12,746 nt of DNA from Nitrospira sp. (GCA_016873575.1 VGWY01000055.1:1-12746); one strand, 5' to 3'. Positions 1 through 7,180 are shown, numbered from the stretch's first letter. The notes: generated by a model not told the origin, from the letters alone. Numbers and translations: made by a program.

Positions 1-3
1 GCC

Positions 4-40
4 CATGTTTTTCTCCCATTTAGGATTTTGAAAAATTATA
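4..40 (-). promoter_or_regulatory. Possible promoter and RBS of a minus-strand gene running off the left edge
   Basis: Read on the minus strand there is a perfect TATAAT at 40-35, then a GGGAG Shine-Dalgarno-like motif at 17-13, then six bases and an ATG at 6-4. This is the order and spacing expected for a short-leader bacterial gene. Only two codons of the supposed gene are inside the window, so its product cannot be named. No good -35 box was found at the usual distance. A second ATG at 19-17 lacks a ribosome-binding site. Confidence 0.3.
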
Positions 41-142
41 ACATAAAAAGGGCTGTAGCCTTTGGGTGTTAACCTCAAGGACTTTGATATCTGCCGTTGC
101 GGGCATATTCCTTTTTAAATAGTCGCTGTCCTTATTTTCTGG

Positions 143-163
143 CCCCTCCCATCGAGGGAGGGG
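143..163. repeat. GC-rich hairpin, CCCCTCCC type
   Basis: Arms CCCCTCCC (143-150) and GGGAGGGG (156-163) enclose a 5-nt loop. The sequence resembles the C-rich/G-rich palindromes found inside lpxK (9402-9452 and 9786-9838), so it is probably a shortened member of the same dispersed family. No T-tract follows, so it is not a standard terminator on the plus strand. Confidence 0.5.
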
Positions 164-206
164 AAATATAAATTACTAAGGAGTTCATAAGTAATACCAC
201 ATTGGC

Positions 207-308
207 TGTCATTCCAGCTTGTCTGGAATCCTTCCGACTTGTTCGGAATCGTAAAGAAAGATGCTGGACTTCGACGTGAGCTCAGTCGAACGACAAGCCA
301 GCATGACA
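207..308. repeat. About 100-bp compound palindromic repeat with imperfect terminal inverted repeats
   Basis: The ends 207-223 and 292-308 are imperfect inverted copies; the left end reads TGTCATTCCAGCTTGTC. Inside lie two further hairpins: TTCCGA/TCGGAA at 232-248, and TTCGAC/GTCGAA at 269-289. The whole folds as a cloverleaf. It has no coding capacity and looks like a small non-autonomous repeat of the TGTCATTCC class common in intergenic DNA of many bacteria. The family assignment is from memory of such sequences. The fold is visible directly. Confidence 0.6.
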
Positions 309-492
309 AAATAGCTATAGGCATATGACCTTACTCATAGTCTTATTAGTAAAAGAGGTTTGGATGGTCTAATTATTGATTAAAGCCTTGGTATTGTCAT
401 GAAATTTTGATAGGGTTTTCCTGTTTATTGTATGGTATATTTATAAAAATTGGTAATGTCAAAAGTTTCATGAAAAAAGATGAGAAAATATG
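309..492. other. AT-rich gap between repeats, no gene seen
   Basis: No open reading frame with a ribosome-binding site is visible here. The best promoter-like pair facing proA is TTGATA (407-412) and TATGGT (431-436) with an 18-bp spacer, which is a weak match. A TTGACA further down at 586-591 has no usable -10 hexamer at the right distance. Confidence 0.3.
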
Positions 493-580
493 AAACCACA
501 GAGGGCACAGAGTTTTTCTCTGTGTTCTCAAAAAGAATTTCCTTTTGATATGTAATATTTTCTCTGTGTTCTCTGTGGTT
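493..580. repeat. Inverted ACCACAGAG-type repeat
   Basis: Arms 493-512 (beginning AACCACAGAG) and 561-580 (ending CTCTGTGGTT) are near-perfect inverted copies around an AT-rich centre. A third partial copy, CTCTGTGTTCTC, lies at about 518-529. A diverged single copy, beginning AACCGCAGAGGACACGGAG, lies at 8498-8516. The element ends about 25 bp before the proA ribosome-binding site, so a proA transcript starting upstream would carry this hairpin in its leader. Confidence 0.6.
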
Positions 581-620
581 AAGTTTTGACAATAATTAAA
601 AATTAAGAAGGAGGCAAAAC

Positions 621-1877
621 ATGGACATAAAGGTATATGTTCTTGAGAAGGCGATGGATGCAAAGGAGGGGGCGAGGGCACTTGCGAAGGCGTCTTCTAA
701 ACAGAAAAATCTTGTGCTTCTCAAAATGGCAGAAGCCCTGAAAAACAGGGCAAAAGAGCTTATCTCAGAGAACAAAAAAGATATAAAATTTGCCGAGAAA
801 AAGGGAATTTCAAAGGCATTGATAGACAGGCTTACCTTAAACGAAAAACGTATCAACGAGATGTCACAGGGGCTTATTGAGGTCGCTGGTCTGCCTGACC
901 CTGTTGGTGAGATAACAAAGATGTGGCAGAGGCCAAATGGTATGACCGTTGGCAGGATGCGTGTGCCAATAGGTATCATTGGAATTATCTATGAATCAAG
1001 GCCGAATGTTACAGCAGATGCGGCAGGCTTGTGTCTTAAGGCAGGGAATGCCGTTCTCCTCAGAGGAGGCTCTGAGGCTATTAATTCAAATAAAGCTATA
1101 GTAAATGTTTTAAGGGATGTTGCAAAAAAACATGGGCTTCATGAAGGGGCTGTAACCTTTATCGATATACCTGATCGAGAGGCAATTATGGAGATGCTCA
1201 AGCTCGAAGGGATTGTTGACCTGATAATACCAAGAGGAGGAGAAGGACTGATAAGATTCGTTACTGAAAATTCGAGGATACCTGTACTCAAGCATTATAA
1301 AGGTGTCTGCCATGTATTTGTTGATAGAGATGCTGATTTGAAGATGGCAGAAGAGATATGCTTCAATGCAAAGGTCCAGAGGCCTGGTACCTGTAATGCA
1401 ATGGAGACAATGCTTGTTGATAAGAAGATTGCTAAATCATTCCTTACTAATATGATAAGGAGGTTCAAAGAGGCAGGTGTGAGACTGAAGGGATGTCATT
1501 TCACAAGAAAAATCGATTCATCTCTTGAAAAGGCTCAGGAAGAGGATTTCTATAAAGAGTATCTTGACCTTATGTTGAATGTGAAGATTGTAGGCGACAT
1601 AGATGATGCAATGGCACATATTGCAAAATACAGCTCCTCTCATTCTGATGCCATCGTGACAAGGAACTATGATAAAGCCATGAGATTCCTGAAAGAGGTG
1701 GATTCCTCTGCTGTCTTTGTTAATGCATCAACACGACTGAATGACGGTTTCCAGTTTGGCCTTGGAGCTGAGATTGGTATATCAACTGATAAGATTCATG
1801 CGAGGGGGCCGATGGGGCTTGAGGAGCTGACGTGTACAAAATTTATAGTATTTGGAAATGGACAGTTGAGGGAATGA
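621..1877 (+). CDS. proA: Gamma-glutamyl phosphate reductase (proline biosynthesis)
   Basis: ProA reduces gamma-glutamyl phosphate to glutamate semialdehyde with NADPH, the second step of proline synthesis in the cytoplasm. The 418-residue protein has the usual family length and aldehyde-dehydrogenase layout: an N-terminal cofactor domain with GIIYESRPNVTADAA (about 121-135) and LLRGGSEA (about 146-153), then the catalytic part with the nucleophile in RPGTCNAMET (Cys258). The C-terminal signatures VFVNASTRLNDG and GIST are intact. The start is ATG 621, six bases after a strong AAGGAGG at 608-614. The stop overlaps the nadD start (ATGA), so the two are translationally coupled. proB, often just upstream in this gene order, is not in the window. 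Confidence 0.97.
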   Translation: MDIKVYVLEKAMDAKEGARALAKASSKQKNLVLLKMAEALKNRAKELISENKKDIKFAEKKGISKALIDRLTLNEKRINEMSQGLIEVAGLPDPVGEITKMWQRPNGMTVGRMRVPIGIIGIIYESRPNVTADAAGLCLKAGNAVLLRGGSEAINSNKAIVNVLRDVAKKHGLHEGAVTFIDIPDREAIMEMLKLEGIVDLIIPRGGEGLIRFVTENSRIPVLKHYKGVCHVFVDRDADLKMAEEICFNAKVQRPGTCNAMETMLVDKKIAKSFLTNMIRRFKEAGVRLKGCHFTRKIDSSLEKAQEEDFYKEYLDLMLNVKIVGDIDDAMAHIAKYSSSHSDAIVTRNYDKAMRFLKEVDSSAVFVNASTRLNDGFQFGLGAEIGISTDKIHARGPMGLEELTCTKFIVFGNGQLRE

Positions 1878-2530
1878 AAATAGGTATATTCGGCGGGACA
1901 TTTAATCCTATACATTATGGACATCTGCGGGCTGCTGAGGAGGTGAGGGAAAGGCTTGAGTTCAATAAGATTGTATTCATCCCTTCAGGGAATCCACCCC
2001 TTAAGAACATTGAACTTGCAGATGCAGAACATAGATATAAGATGGCAGAACTTGCTATAGATAGAAACCCTTTTTTTGAGATTTCAGATATTGAATATAA
2101 AAGTCAGGGAAAATCATATACTGTCAATACAATAGAAGAGCTCAAAGAAATTTATCATGGCAAAACATTATATTTTATTCTTGGGATAGATGCCTTTCTC
2201 GACATGCCAAACTGGTGGCACCCTGAAAAACTTATCACCCTTATAGATTTTGTCGTTATACCAAAGCCACACTTCAGGTTCATTGAACTTTTAACATCCC
2301 CATACATACATGAAGACAAAAAAACCCTCGAAAAGCTTGATGCCTTTGAAATCGAATCGTGTACTTTAACCCTTAGGAATAACAGAAATATAATAGCTTC
2401 GAGGCTTCCTCTTATAGACATATCGGCAACTCGGATAAGGAGACAGGTCAAAGCAGGGAAGAGCATAAAATATCTATTGCCAGAGGCCGTAGAATCTTAT
2501 ATAATTTCTAATAAGCTATATAGAGGTTAA
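1874..2530 (+). CDS. nadD: Nicotinate-nucleotide adenylyltransferase (NAD synthesis)
   Basis: NadD adenylates nicotinate mononucleotide to deamido-NAD in NAD biosynthesis. The 218-residue protein begins MKIGIFGGTFNPIHYGHL, the nucleotidyltransferase GGTF(D/N)PIHxGHL signature that binds ATP. It also has SYTVNTIEEL (about 77-86) and the C-terminal ISATRIR motif, which corresponds to the family ISSTxIR. I chose ATG 1874 rather than the in-frame codon at 1832 because the signature starts right there and the ATGA overlap with the proA stop is typical coupling. The longer version would only add residues from an overlap with proA. rsfS follows, as in many bacteria, but a palindromic repeat separates them here. 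Confidence 0.96.
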   Translation: MKIGIFGGTFNPIHYGHLRAAEEVRERLEFNKIVFIPSGNPPLKNIELADAEHRYKMAELAIDRNPFFEISDIEYKSQGKSYTVNTIEELKEIYHGKTLYFILGIDAFLDMPNWWHPEKLITLIDFVVIPKPHFRFIELLTSPYIHEDKKTLEKLDAFEIESCTLTLRNNRNIIASRLPLIDISATRIRRQVKAGKSIKYLLPEAVESYIISNKLYRG

Positions 2531-2532
2531 AC

Positions 2533-2630
2533 GAGCGATTTTTAAAATTTGTAGCCGCAGGCTTTAGCCTGCGATTATAAAACTTGAAATAAATAACGCA
2601 ACCTAAAGGTTGCGGCTACAAAAATCGCTC
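2533..2630. repeat. 98-bp cloverleaf palindromic repeat between nadD and rsfS
   Basis: Outer arms GAGCGATTTTT (2533-2543) and AAAAATCGCTC (2620-2630) are perfect inverted copies. A second helix pairs GTAGCC (2551-2556) with GGCTAC (2614-2619). Two internal hairpins follow: CGCAGG/CCTGCG (2556-2573) and CGCAACC/GGTTGCG (2597-2614). The element starts three bases after the nadD stop and ends ten bases before the rsfS ribosome-binding site. It resembles the widespread GTAGCCGCAGGCTTTAGCCTGCG intergenic repeats. In RNA it would form a three-way junction in the middle of the operon, possibly affecting stability or processing. Confidence 0.75.
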
Positions 2631-2640
2631 AAATTTGAAG

Positions 2641-2656
2641 GGAGGGAAGACCTTTA
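2641..2656 (+). promoter_or_regulatory. RBS that decides the rsfS start
   Basis: GGAGGG at 2641-2646 is the only good Shine-Dalgarno upstream of the rsfS core. The codon at the right distance in the rsfS frame is TTA (2654-2656), one base away from TTG. In a neighbouring frame, TTG at 2635 opens a nine-codon reading frame that ends at TAA (2662-2664), but it lies upstream of the RBS. Confidence 0.5.
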
Positions 2657-3001
2657 GAAAGTAAAGATAAAGCCTTTCAAGCAGCAAAGGCGGCCCTGGA
2701 TAAAAAGGCAAAAGATGTCCTTATCCTTGAATTAAAAGGCATTACCATCATTGCAGACTATTTTGTCATCTGCTCTGGAGAAAGCACACCACACGTAAAA
2801 GCAATTGCAGAAGGAATACAGGAGAGCTTTACCAAGGCAGGGATAAAAACCCTTGGGATTGAAGGGACAAGATACTTCCACTGGGTCCTCATGGATTACG
2901 GAGATGTGATTATCCATATATTTGAGAAAGAAACAAGGGCGTTTTATGAACTCGAGAGGCTCTGGATTGATGCGAAGAGGATCCCCCTTGGCGAGGAATA
3001 G
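2654..3001 (+). CDS. rsfS: Ribosomal silencing factor RsfS (YbeB/iojap), non-canonical start
   Basis: RsfS binds ribosomal protein uL14 and blocks joining of the subunits when nutrients are short. The reading frame encodes the family core: DKKAKDVLILELKGITIIAD, then DYFVICSG, GIEGTRYFHW, VLMDYGDVIIHIF, and the ending FYELERLW. The stop is TAG at 2999-3001. Between the upstream in-frame stop (TGA 2636-2638) and the conserved core there is no ATG, GTG or TTG. A GGAGGG at 2641-2646 points to TTA at 2654, with a 7-base spacer, giving 115 residues beginning (L)ESKDKAFQAAK. A start at CTG 2708 would remove the first helix. I give 2654 as the most likely start. Identity is firm and the start is uncertain. 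The gene sits two bases before the next CDS. Confidence 0.85.
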   Translation, partial: LESKDKAFQAAKAALDKKAKDVLILELKGITIIADYFVICSGESTPHVKAIAEGIQESFTKAGIKTLGIEGTRYFHWVLMDYGDVIIHIFEKETRAFYELERLWIDAKRIPLGEE

Positions 3002-3003
3002 GG

Positions 3004-4317
3004 ATGGGTAAATTATCTGTATCTATATTTATCATTTTCCTTGGCATCATCGCCTTATTTGCAATTTCCAATCAGGGCGTTACGACTGTAAGAATACCTT
3101 TCAGTAAAGCCTACGAAATCTCTACCATCGCACTCATATTGTTAGCAGGTGCGTCTGGTGCACTTGCAATGCTTATTACCTTTGTCATCCGGGACACAAA
3201 AAGGTTTATAGACAACTGGCAATACCAGAAAAAACATAAAAAAGAGGTAAAAATTCAGGAATTATATTCTAAGGCACTGAATTCCCTGCTTGCGCAGAAT
3301 GAAAGTGAGGCGAAGGAGCTATTTGAGGATATCCTGAAAGAAGAACCTGAACACATTGATACGTTACTCAGACTTGGTGATATAGCTTTTTCTGAAGAGG
3401 ATTTTCAGAAGGCAGGTGAATACTATCAGAAGGCAAGAGATCTGAACCATCAGAACCTTGAAACACTGTTCGCCATGGAAAGACTTATGGAAAAAACAGA
3501 CAGATGGGCGAACGCCTTACATTACCTTGAGGAGATACTCGAGATAGATGATGGAAACCTTTCTGCACTTTACCGGAAAAGGGACATACTCGAAAGACAG
3601 GGGAGATGGGATGAGCTTGTATATGTTCAAAAGCAGATACTGAAAAATGAACATACAGAGAAAGATAAGAATCTGCAGCGTCAGAATCTTATCGGGTACA
3701 AGTATGAGTATGGGAGACAGAGTCTTGAGAATGGTGACCTTGAAAAGGCCAAGAAGGCGTTTAGAACAGTATCAAGGATAGATAAGAATTTTGTTCCTGC
3801 AATCTTAGGACTTGCAGAAGTGCTTCTGAGGGAAGGGGAGAGTGAAGAAGCCATCAATGTGCTCGAAAAAAGTTATGAACAAACCCCCTCTATGATTACC
3901 CTTGCACGGCTTGAAGACTTACTGATAAACCTTGGTGAACCGGCAAGACTTCTAAGGATATACAAGAACAGCCTTTCAAAGAACCCACAGGATAATGAGC
4001 TGAAATTTTTCCTTGGAAAGCTTTACTATAGACTTGAGATGATTGATGATGCTCTTGAGACCCTTATGTCCATTGATACAGGAGGCGCTCACTATCCAGA
4101 AATGCACATGCTGATGGGCAACCTTTATATGAAAAGGAATCAGCTTGAAAAGGCTTTCAATGAGTTAAAGAAGGCACTTGATATAAAAACAGCGCTCAGA
4201 CTACCTTACTCCTGCAAGGAGTGCGGCTATAAATCTCCTGAATGGTCAGGAAGGTGTGCTTGTTGTAGGAACTGGAATACATTCCAGTTTAACCTCGACG
4301 GTACGTGCAGGCACTGA
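3004..4317 (+). CDS. LapA-LapB fusion: membrane-anchored TPR protein with C-terminal rubredoxin-like zinc ribbon
   Basis: This 437-residue protein joins two parts that are separate neighbouring genes (lapA/yciS, lapB/yciM) in E. coli. Residues 1-62 are LapA-like (DUF1049): a membrane segment at about 5-22, a short loop with the NQGVTTVRIPF pattern, and a second segment at about 40-61. Residues 80-395 are TPR-type helical repeats, for example around 120-148, 235-260 and 362-393. The end is a metal-binding ribbon with Cys404, Cys407, Cys418 and Cys421 followed by WNTF, as in LapB. LapB helps FtsH degrade LpxC and so limits lipopolysaccharide synthesis. A like role here is inferred from architecture. 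Start ATG 3004 follows GAGG at 2993-2996, and the gene begins two bases after rsfS. Confidence 0.88.
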   Translation: MGKLSVSIFIIFLGIIALFAISNQGVTTVRIPFSKAYEISTIALILLAGASGALAMLITFVIRDTKRFIDNWQYQKKHKKEVKIQELYSKALNSLLAQNESEAKELFEDILKEEPEHIDTLLRLGDIAFSEEDFQKAGEYYQKARDLNHQNLETLFAMERLMEKTDRWANALHYLEEILEIDDGNLSALYRKRDILERQGRWDELVYVQKQILKNEHTEKDKNLQRQNLIGYKYEYGRQSLENGDLEKAKKAFRTVSRIDKNFVPAILGLAEVLLREGESEEAINVLEKSYEQTPSMITLARLEDLLINLGEPARLLRIYKNSLSKNPQDNELKFFLGKLYYRLEMIDDALETLMSIDTGGAHYPEMHMLMGNLYMKRNQLEKAFNELKKALDIKTALRLPYSCKECGYKSPEWSGRCACCRNWNTFQFNLDGTCRH

Positions 4318-6029
4318 CCCTTTCTTCCCTCGACTGGGCGATCGTTGTCTCTTATATGGTCGTTTCCCTTTTCATAGGTGTCTACTTCACAAAAAGGGCT
4401 TCATCGAGTATGTCAGAGTTTTTTCTTTCAGGGAGGAACCTTCCTTGGTGGCTTGCAGGCACATCCATGGTTGCAACCACATTTTCATCTGACACCCCCT
4501 TATATGTGACAGGCCTCGTGCGAGATCATGGTATCTATGAAAACTGGCAGTGGTGGTGTTTTATTTTTTCAGGGATGATGTCCGTTTTTTTCTTTGCAAG
4601 GCTCTGGAGGAGGCTTGGAGTTCTTACCGACGTCGAATTCATCAAAATGCGCTACTCAGGAAAATCAGCTTCAATGCTCAGAGGATTTAAGGCACTGTAT
4701 TTTTCAGTAGCCATACATACCATCATAAAGGCGCAGGTTATTCTCGCAATGGCAAAGATCCTCGATGTCTCTTTAGGGTGGGGAAAATGGGAGAGCATTT
4801 TTCTATCAAGCGCTATAACAATAGGATATGCAATGCTTTCTGGCTATTGGGGGGTAGTAACTACAGATTTTTTCCAATTTATCATAGCGATGATTGGTGC
4901 AGTAATCCTGTGCTTTGCATCGGTTGACAAGGCAGGCGGTATCCATGTCCTCAGGGAAAGGCTTAGTCATGAGACATTGAGCTTCTTTCCGCCTCTTAAT
5001 GAGGGATTTATGGGTATGGCATTTATGACTTTTTTAGGATATATCGGGCTTAGCTGGTGGTCAAAATACTCATCTGATGGAGGAGGCGTTATTGTCCAGA
5101 GGATATCCTCATGTAAGGATGAGAGACACAGCCTCATTGCAACATTTTATTTCAATGTAGCAAACTATGCACTCCGTACATGGCCGTGGATTCTCGCAGC
5201 CCTTGCATCAATTGTTCTCTATCCTGTAGCAAAAGACAATGAGGCAGTTTATCCTCAGATGATGATTGACCTGCTTCCTTCAGGACTTCGTGGACTCATG
5301 CTTGCATCCTTCTTTGCTGCATTTATGTCTACCCTGAGCACATACCTGAACTTATCATCAGCATATTTTGTGAATGATTTTTACAGACCATTTGTCAGAA
5401 AAGATGCTACAGAAAAACATTATATTGCCATATCCCGTATGGCAACACTTGTCTTATCTGTACTTACCGGCATTATTACATACCACGTGACATCGATAAT
5501 CGGTGTATTTAAATTTCTCATTGCATTTGGCTCTGGAACAGGACTTGTTTATATCCTGCGCTGGTTCTGGTGGAGAATAAATGCTTGGAGCGAAATATCA
5601 GCGATGATAAGCTCAACGATCATGACTGTTATTGCATATACCCATCCTGTATTGAAAAGTTCTCCATACTATACAAAGCTCACACTGATTATTTCGGTAT
5701 CCACAGTTGTATGGGTTGGCGTTACGTTACTCACAAGGCCTTCAGATAAAGAAAAGCTGATAGAGTTCTATACAAAGACAAACCCAGGAGGCCATGGCTG
5801 GAGACCTGTTGAAGCCTTGATAGATAACCATCTTCATGGCAATACGTTATCTGATGCACTGATAGAATGGATTTATGGATGTTTCTTTGTCATAGGATTA
5901 ATGCTCGGTATCGGAAAGGTTCTGCTTGGCTATTGCCTTTCAGGTCTTGCATGGCTTGCATTGGCAATTGTTACAGGCGGGCTTTTATACAGGAGGCTAT
6001 CAAGAAAAAAGTGGCTGTTTGCTGCATGA
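4305..6029 (+). CDS. Sodium:solute symporter family (SSF) transporter
   Basis: A 574-residue polytopic inner-membrane protein with about 13 hydrophobic segments. SSF members couple sodium entry to uptake of a solute such as proline, sugars, pantothenate or acetate. Family marks are the first membrane segment (about 10-27), the SEFFLSGRNLPWWLAGTSMV stretch entering the second, and the later segment with FFAAFMSTLSTYLNLSSAYF and VNDFYRPF, where Ser/Thr residues supply the second sodium site in known structures. The substrate cannot be read from sequence. Proximity to proA is not enough to call it a proline carrier. The start is GTG 4305, overlapping the preceding stop by 13 bp with no clear Shine-Dalgarno. 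The next in-frame ATG (4353) would cut into the first membrane segment. Termination-reinitiation coupling is likely. Confidence 0.9.
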   Translation: MQALTLSSLDWAIVVSYMVVSLFIGVYFTKRASSSMSEFFLSGRNLPWWLAGTSMVATTFSSDTPLYVTGLVRDHGIYENWQWWCFIFSGMMSVFFFARLWRRLGVLTDVEFIKMRYSGKSASMLRGFKALYFSVAIHTIIKAQVILAMAKILDVSLGWGKWESIFLSSAITIGYAMLSGYWGVVTTDFFQFIIAMIGAVILCFASVDKAGGIHVLRERLSHETLSFFPPLNEGFMGMAFMTFLGYIGLSWWSKYSSDGGGVIVQRISSCKDERHSLIATFYFNVANYALRTWPWILAALASIVLYPVAKDNEAVYPQMMIDLLPSGLRGLMLASFFAAFMSTLSTYLNLSSAYFVNDFYRPFVRKDATEKHYIAISRMATLVLSVLTGIITYHVTSIIGVFKFLIAFGSGTGLVYILRWFWWRINAWSEISAMISSTIMTVIAYTHPVLKSSPYYTKLTLIISVSTVVWVGVTLLTRPSDKEKLIEFYTKTNPGGHGWRPVEALIDNHLHGNTLSDALIEWIYGCFFVIGLMLGIGKVLLGYCLSGLAWLALAIVTGGLLYRRLSRKKWLFAA

Positions 6030-6862
6030 GTAGTAAAGGAGTGGATACCTGGCGTTTTATTAATACAGGGCCATGCAGTGCAGCTTATAATATGGCCCTG
6101 GATGAGGCGATTGCAAATGCTGTCAGAAAAGGCGATGTACCTCCAACCCTCAGGCTCTACGAATGGGACGTACCATCCATCAGTATCGGGTGCTTTCAAA
6201 AAATCAGTGATATTCATATTGATTACTGTATTCAGAAACATATCCCGATTGTCAGAAGGCCGACTGGAGGCCGAGCAGTCCTGCACAACCATGAGCTTAC
6301 ATACAGTTTCTCTGCAAAGACAACAAATGGACTATTCTCAGAAGGATTACTCGACAGCTATAAAAAAATAAGCCATGCGTTTAGCCTTGCATTCACAAAA
6401 ATCGGTTTATTACCTCAATTAAACTTAATGAGGAAAACTCAGCACTCAAAAAGTCCGATCTGTTTTCAATCAACATCATACGGAGAGATTACGATCAACA
6501 ACAAAAAAATCATTGGTTCGGCACAGAAGCGATGGTCTGATGGCCTCCTTCAACAGGGTTCTCTTCCAGGCATTATTGATAAGTATGAGATGATGAAGGT
6601 ATTCATACTCGATTCAGACAATATAGGGAAGGACTCATTTGCCGGGTTAAAAGAGATACTCCCTGGATTAACCCATGATGAACTCAAGAATACTATCAGA
6701 ATTTCCTTTGAAGAAACCTTTGATATTCATTTTATATCTTCAACACCTTCTCAGGGGGAGAGTGCCATTGCAGAAGAGCTTGAGGTTCAAAAGTATCTCT
6801 CGCCCCGGTGGAATTTTCAAAGACCTGAAGTTGATAGGCAAAAGCGATTCTCTGTTCAATAG
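6026..6862 (+). CDS. lipM: LipM-type octanoyltransferase / lipoate-protein ligase A family
   Basis: The 278-residue protein belongs to the biotin/lipoate ligase fold (BPL_LplA_LipB). It opens with WRFINTG and NMALDEA, has RRPTGGRAVLHNHELTYSF (77-95, acyl-binding loop), and Cys146 in SPICFQSTSYGEI, followed by KKIIGSAQKR with the conserved lysine (168). A cysteine at this point, the 278-residue length, and the lack of an LplA accessory domain all fit LipM. LipM moves octanoyl from acyl carrier protein to GcvH-type proteins before LipA adds sulphur. A true lipoate ligase is the main alternative. Start ATG 6026 overlaps the symporter stop (ATGA). The in-frame codons before it belong to the symporter overlap. 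No lipA or gcvH lies nearby. Confidence 0.85.
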   Translation: MSSKGVDTWRFINTGPCSAAYNMALDEAIANAVRKGDVPPTLRLYEWDVPSISIGCFQKISDIHIDYCIQKHIPIVRRPTGGRAVLHNHELTYSFSAKTTNGLFSEGLLDSYKKISHAFSLAFTKIGLLPQLNLMRKTQHSKSPICFQSTSYGEITINNKKIIGSAQKRWSDGLLQQGSLPGIIDKYEMMKVFILDSDNIGKDSFAGLKEILPGLTHDELKNTIRISFEETFDIHFISSTPSQGESAIAEELEVQKYLSPRWNFQRPEVDRQKRFSVQ

Positions 6863-6935
6863 TGCCATTCAGGTGATTAACCATAGCAGGTTATTATAAG
6901 ATTTAAGGAATCATGAGTGGAACAAAAAAGGTAGT

Positions 6936-6976
6936 GGCAGGGAAGAAGTGCCACATTTGGCATATTCTTCCCTGCC
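6936..6976. repeat. 41-bp hairpin downstream of lipM
   Basis: Arms beginning GGCAGGGAAGAA (from 6936) and ending TTCTTCCCTGCC (to 6976) pair. The helix extends through TGCCA/TGGCA with one bulge to a loop of about four bases. It lies 74 bp after the lipM stop and could end or protect the operon transcript. No T-run follows on either strand, so it is not a textbook intrinsic terminator. Confidence 0.55.
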
Positions 6977-6984
6977 AATTAAGA

Positions 6985-7180
6985 GTGGGGCAGGTCTACC
7001 TGCATCGCTCTTTCTCAATGAGATGGTAATTTTCGTGGAATGAGCAAATTTCTAATGGGGGCTGTCTCATTAGAAAGGTGTGTTACGGTTCTTCCACCTC
7101 ATGAAAAAACGGCTCCTTTTCTTTTTGAGGGTCAAACCCTCAGGAACCAATATATTCAGTAGCGAGCCAGGTAGACCCCT
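6985..7180 (+). ncRNA. Candidate structured RNA, 6S-like architecture
   Basis: A long-range helix pairs 6993-7002 with 7168-7177 (10 bp). After a 2x2 internal loop it continues with 7005-7009 paired to 7161-7165, enclosing about 150 nt. Inside are GTGGAA/TTCCAC (7035-7040 with 7092-7097), a perfect 9-bp hairpin (7049-7057 with 7068-7076), and a small hairpin TGAGGG/CCCTCA (7126-7142). The total of about 185 nt, the closing stem, the large middle bubble with a short hairpin on its 3' side, and a TATATT (7151-7156) just before the closing stem recall 6S RNA, which mimics an open promoter. The primary sequence shows no 6S signature I can confirm, and a promoter was not found. The strand is a guess. 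Confidence 0.33.

Noticed and set aside
586..591. TTGACA as -35 box for proA
   Set aside because: At 16-18 bp downstream there is only the Shine-Dalgarno AAGGAGG, no -10-like hexamer.
4256..4492. Cys/Phe-rich 78-residue plus-strand reading frame
   Set aside because: It lies in the wrong frame over the end of the LapA-LapB gene and the start of the symporter gene, both of which have strong family matches.
5930..6292. 120-residue minus-strand reading frame
   Set aside because: It lies opposite the symporter and lipM coding sequences, with no RBS or recognisable motif.
7087..7148. tRNA-like segment: GGTTCTT/AGGAACC acceptor-like pairing with a T-arm-like TGAGG-GTCAAAC-CCTCA
   Set aside because: No D arm or anticodon arm can be drawn in the middle, and the T-loop lacks the first T. 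It is better explained as part of the structured region.
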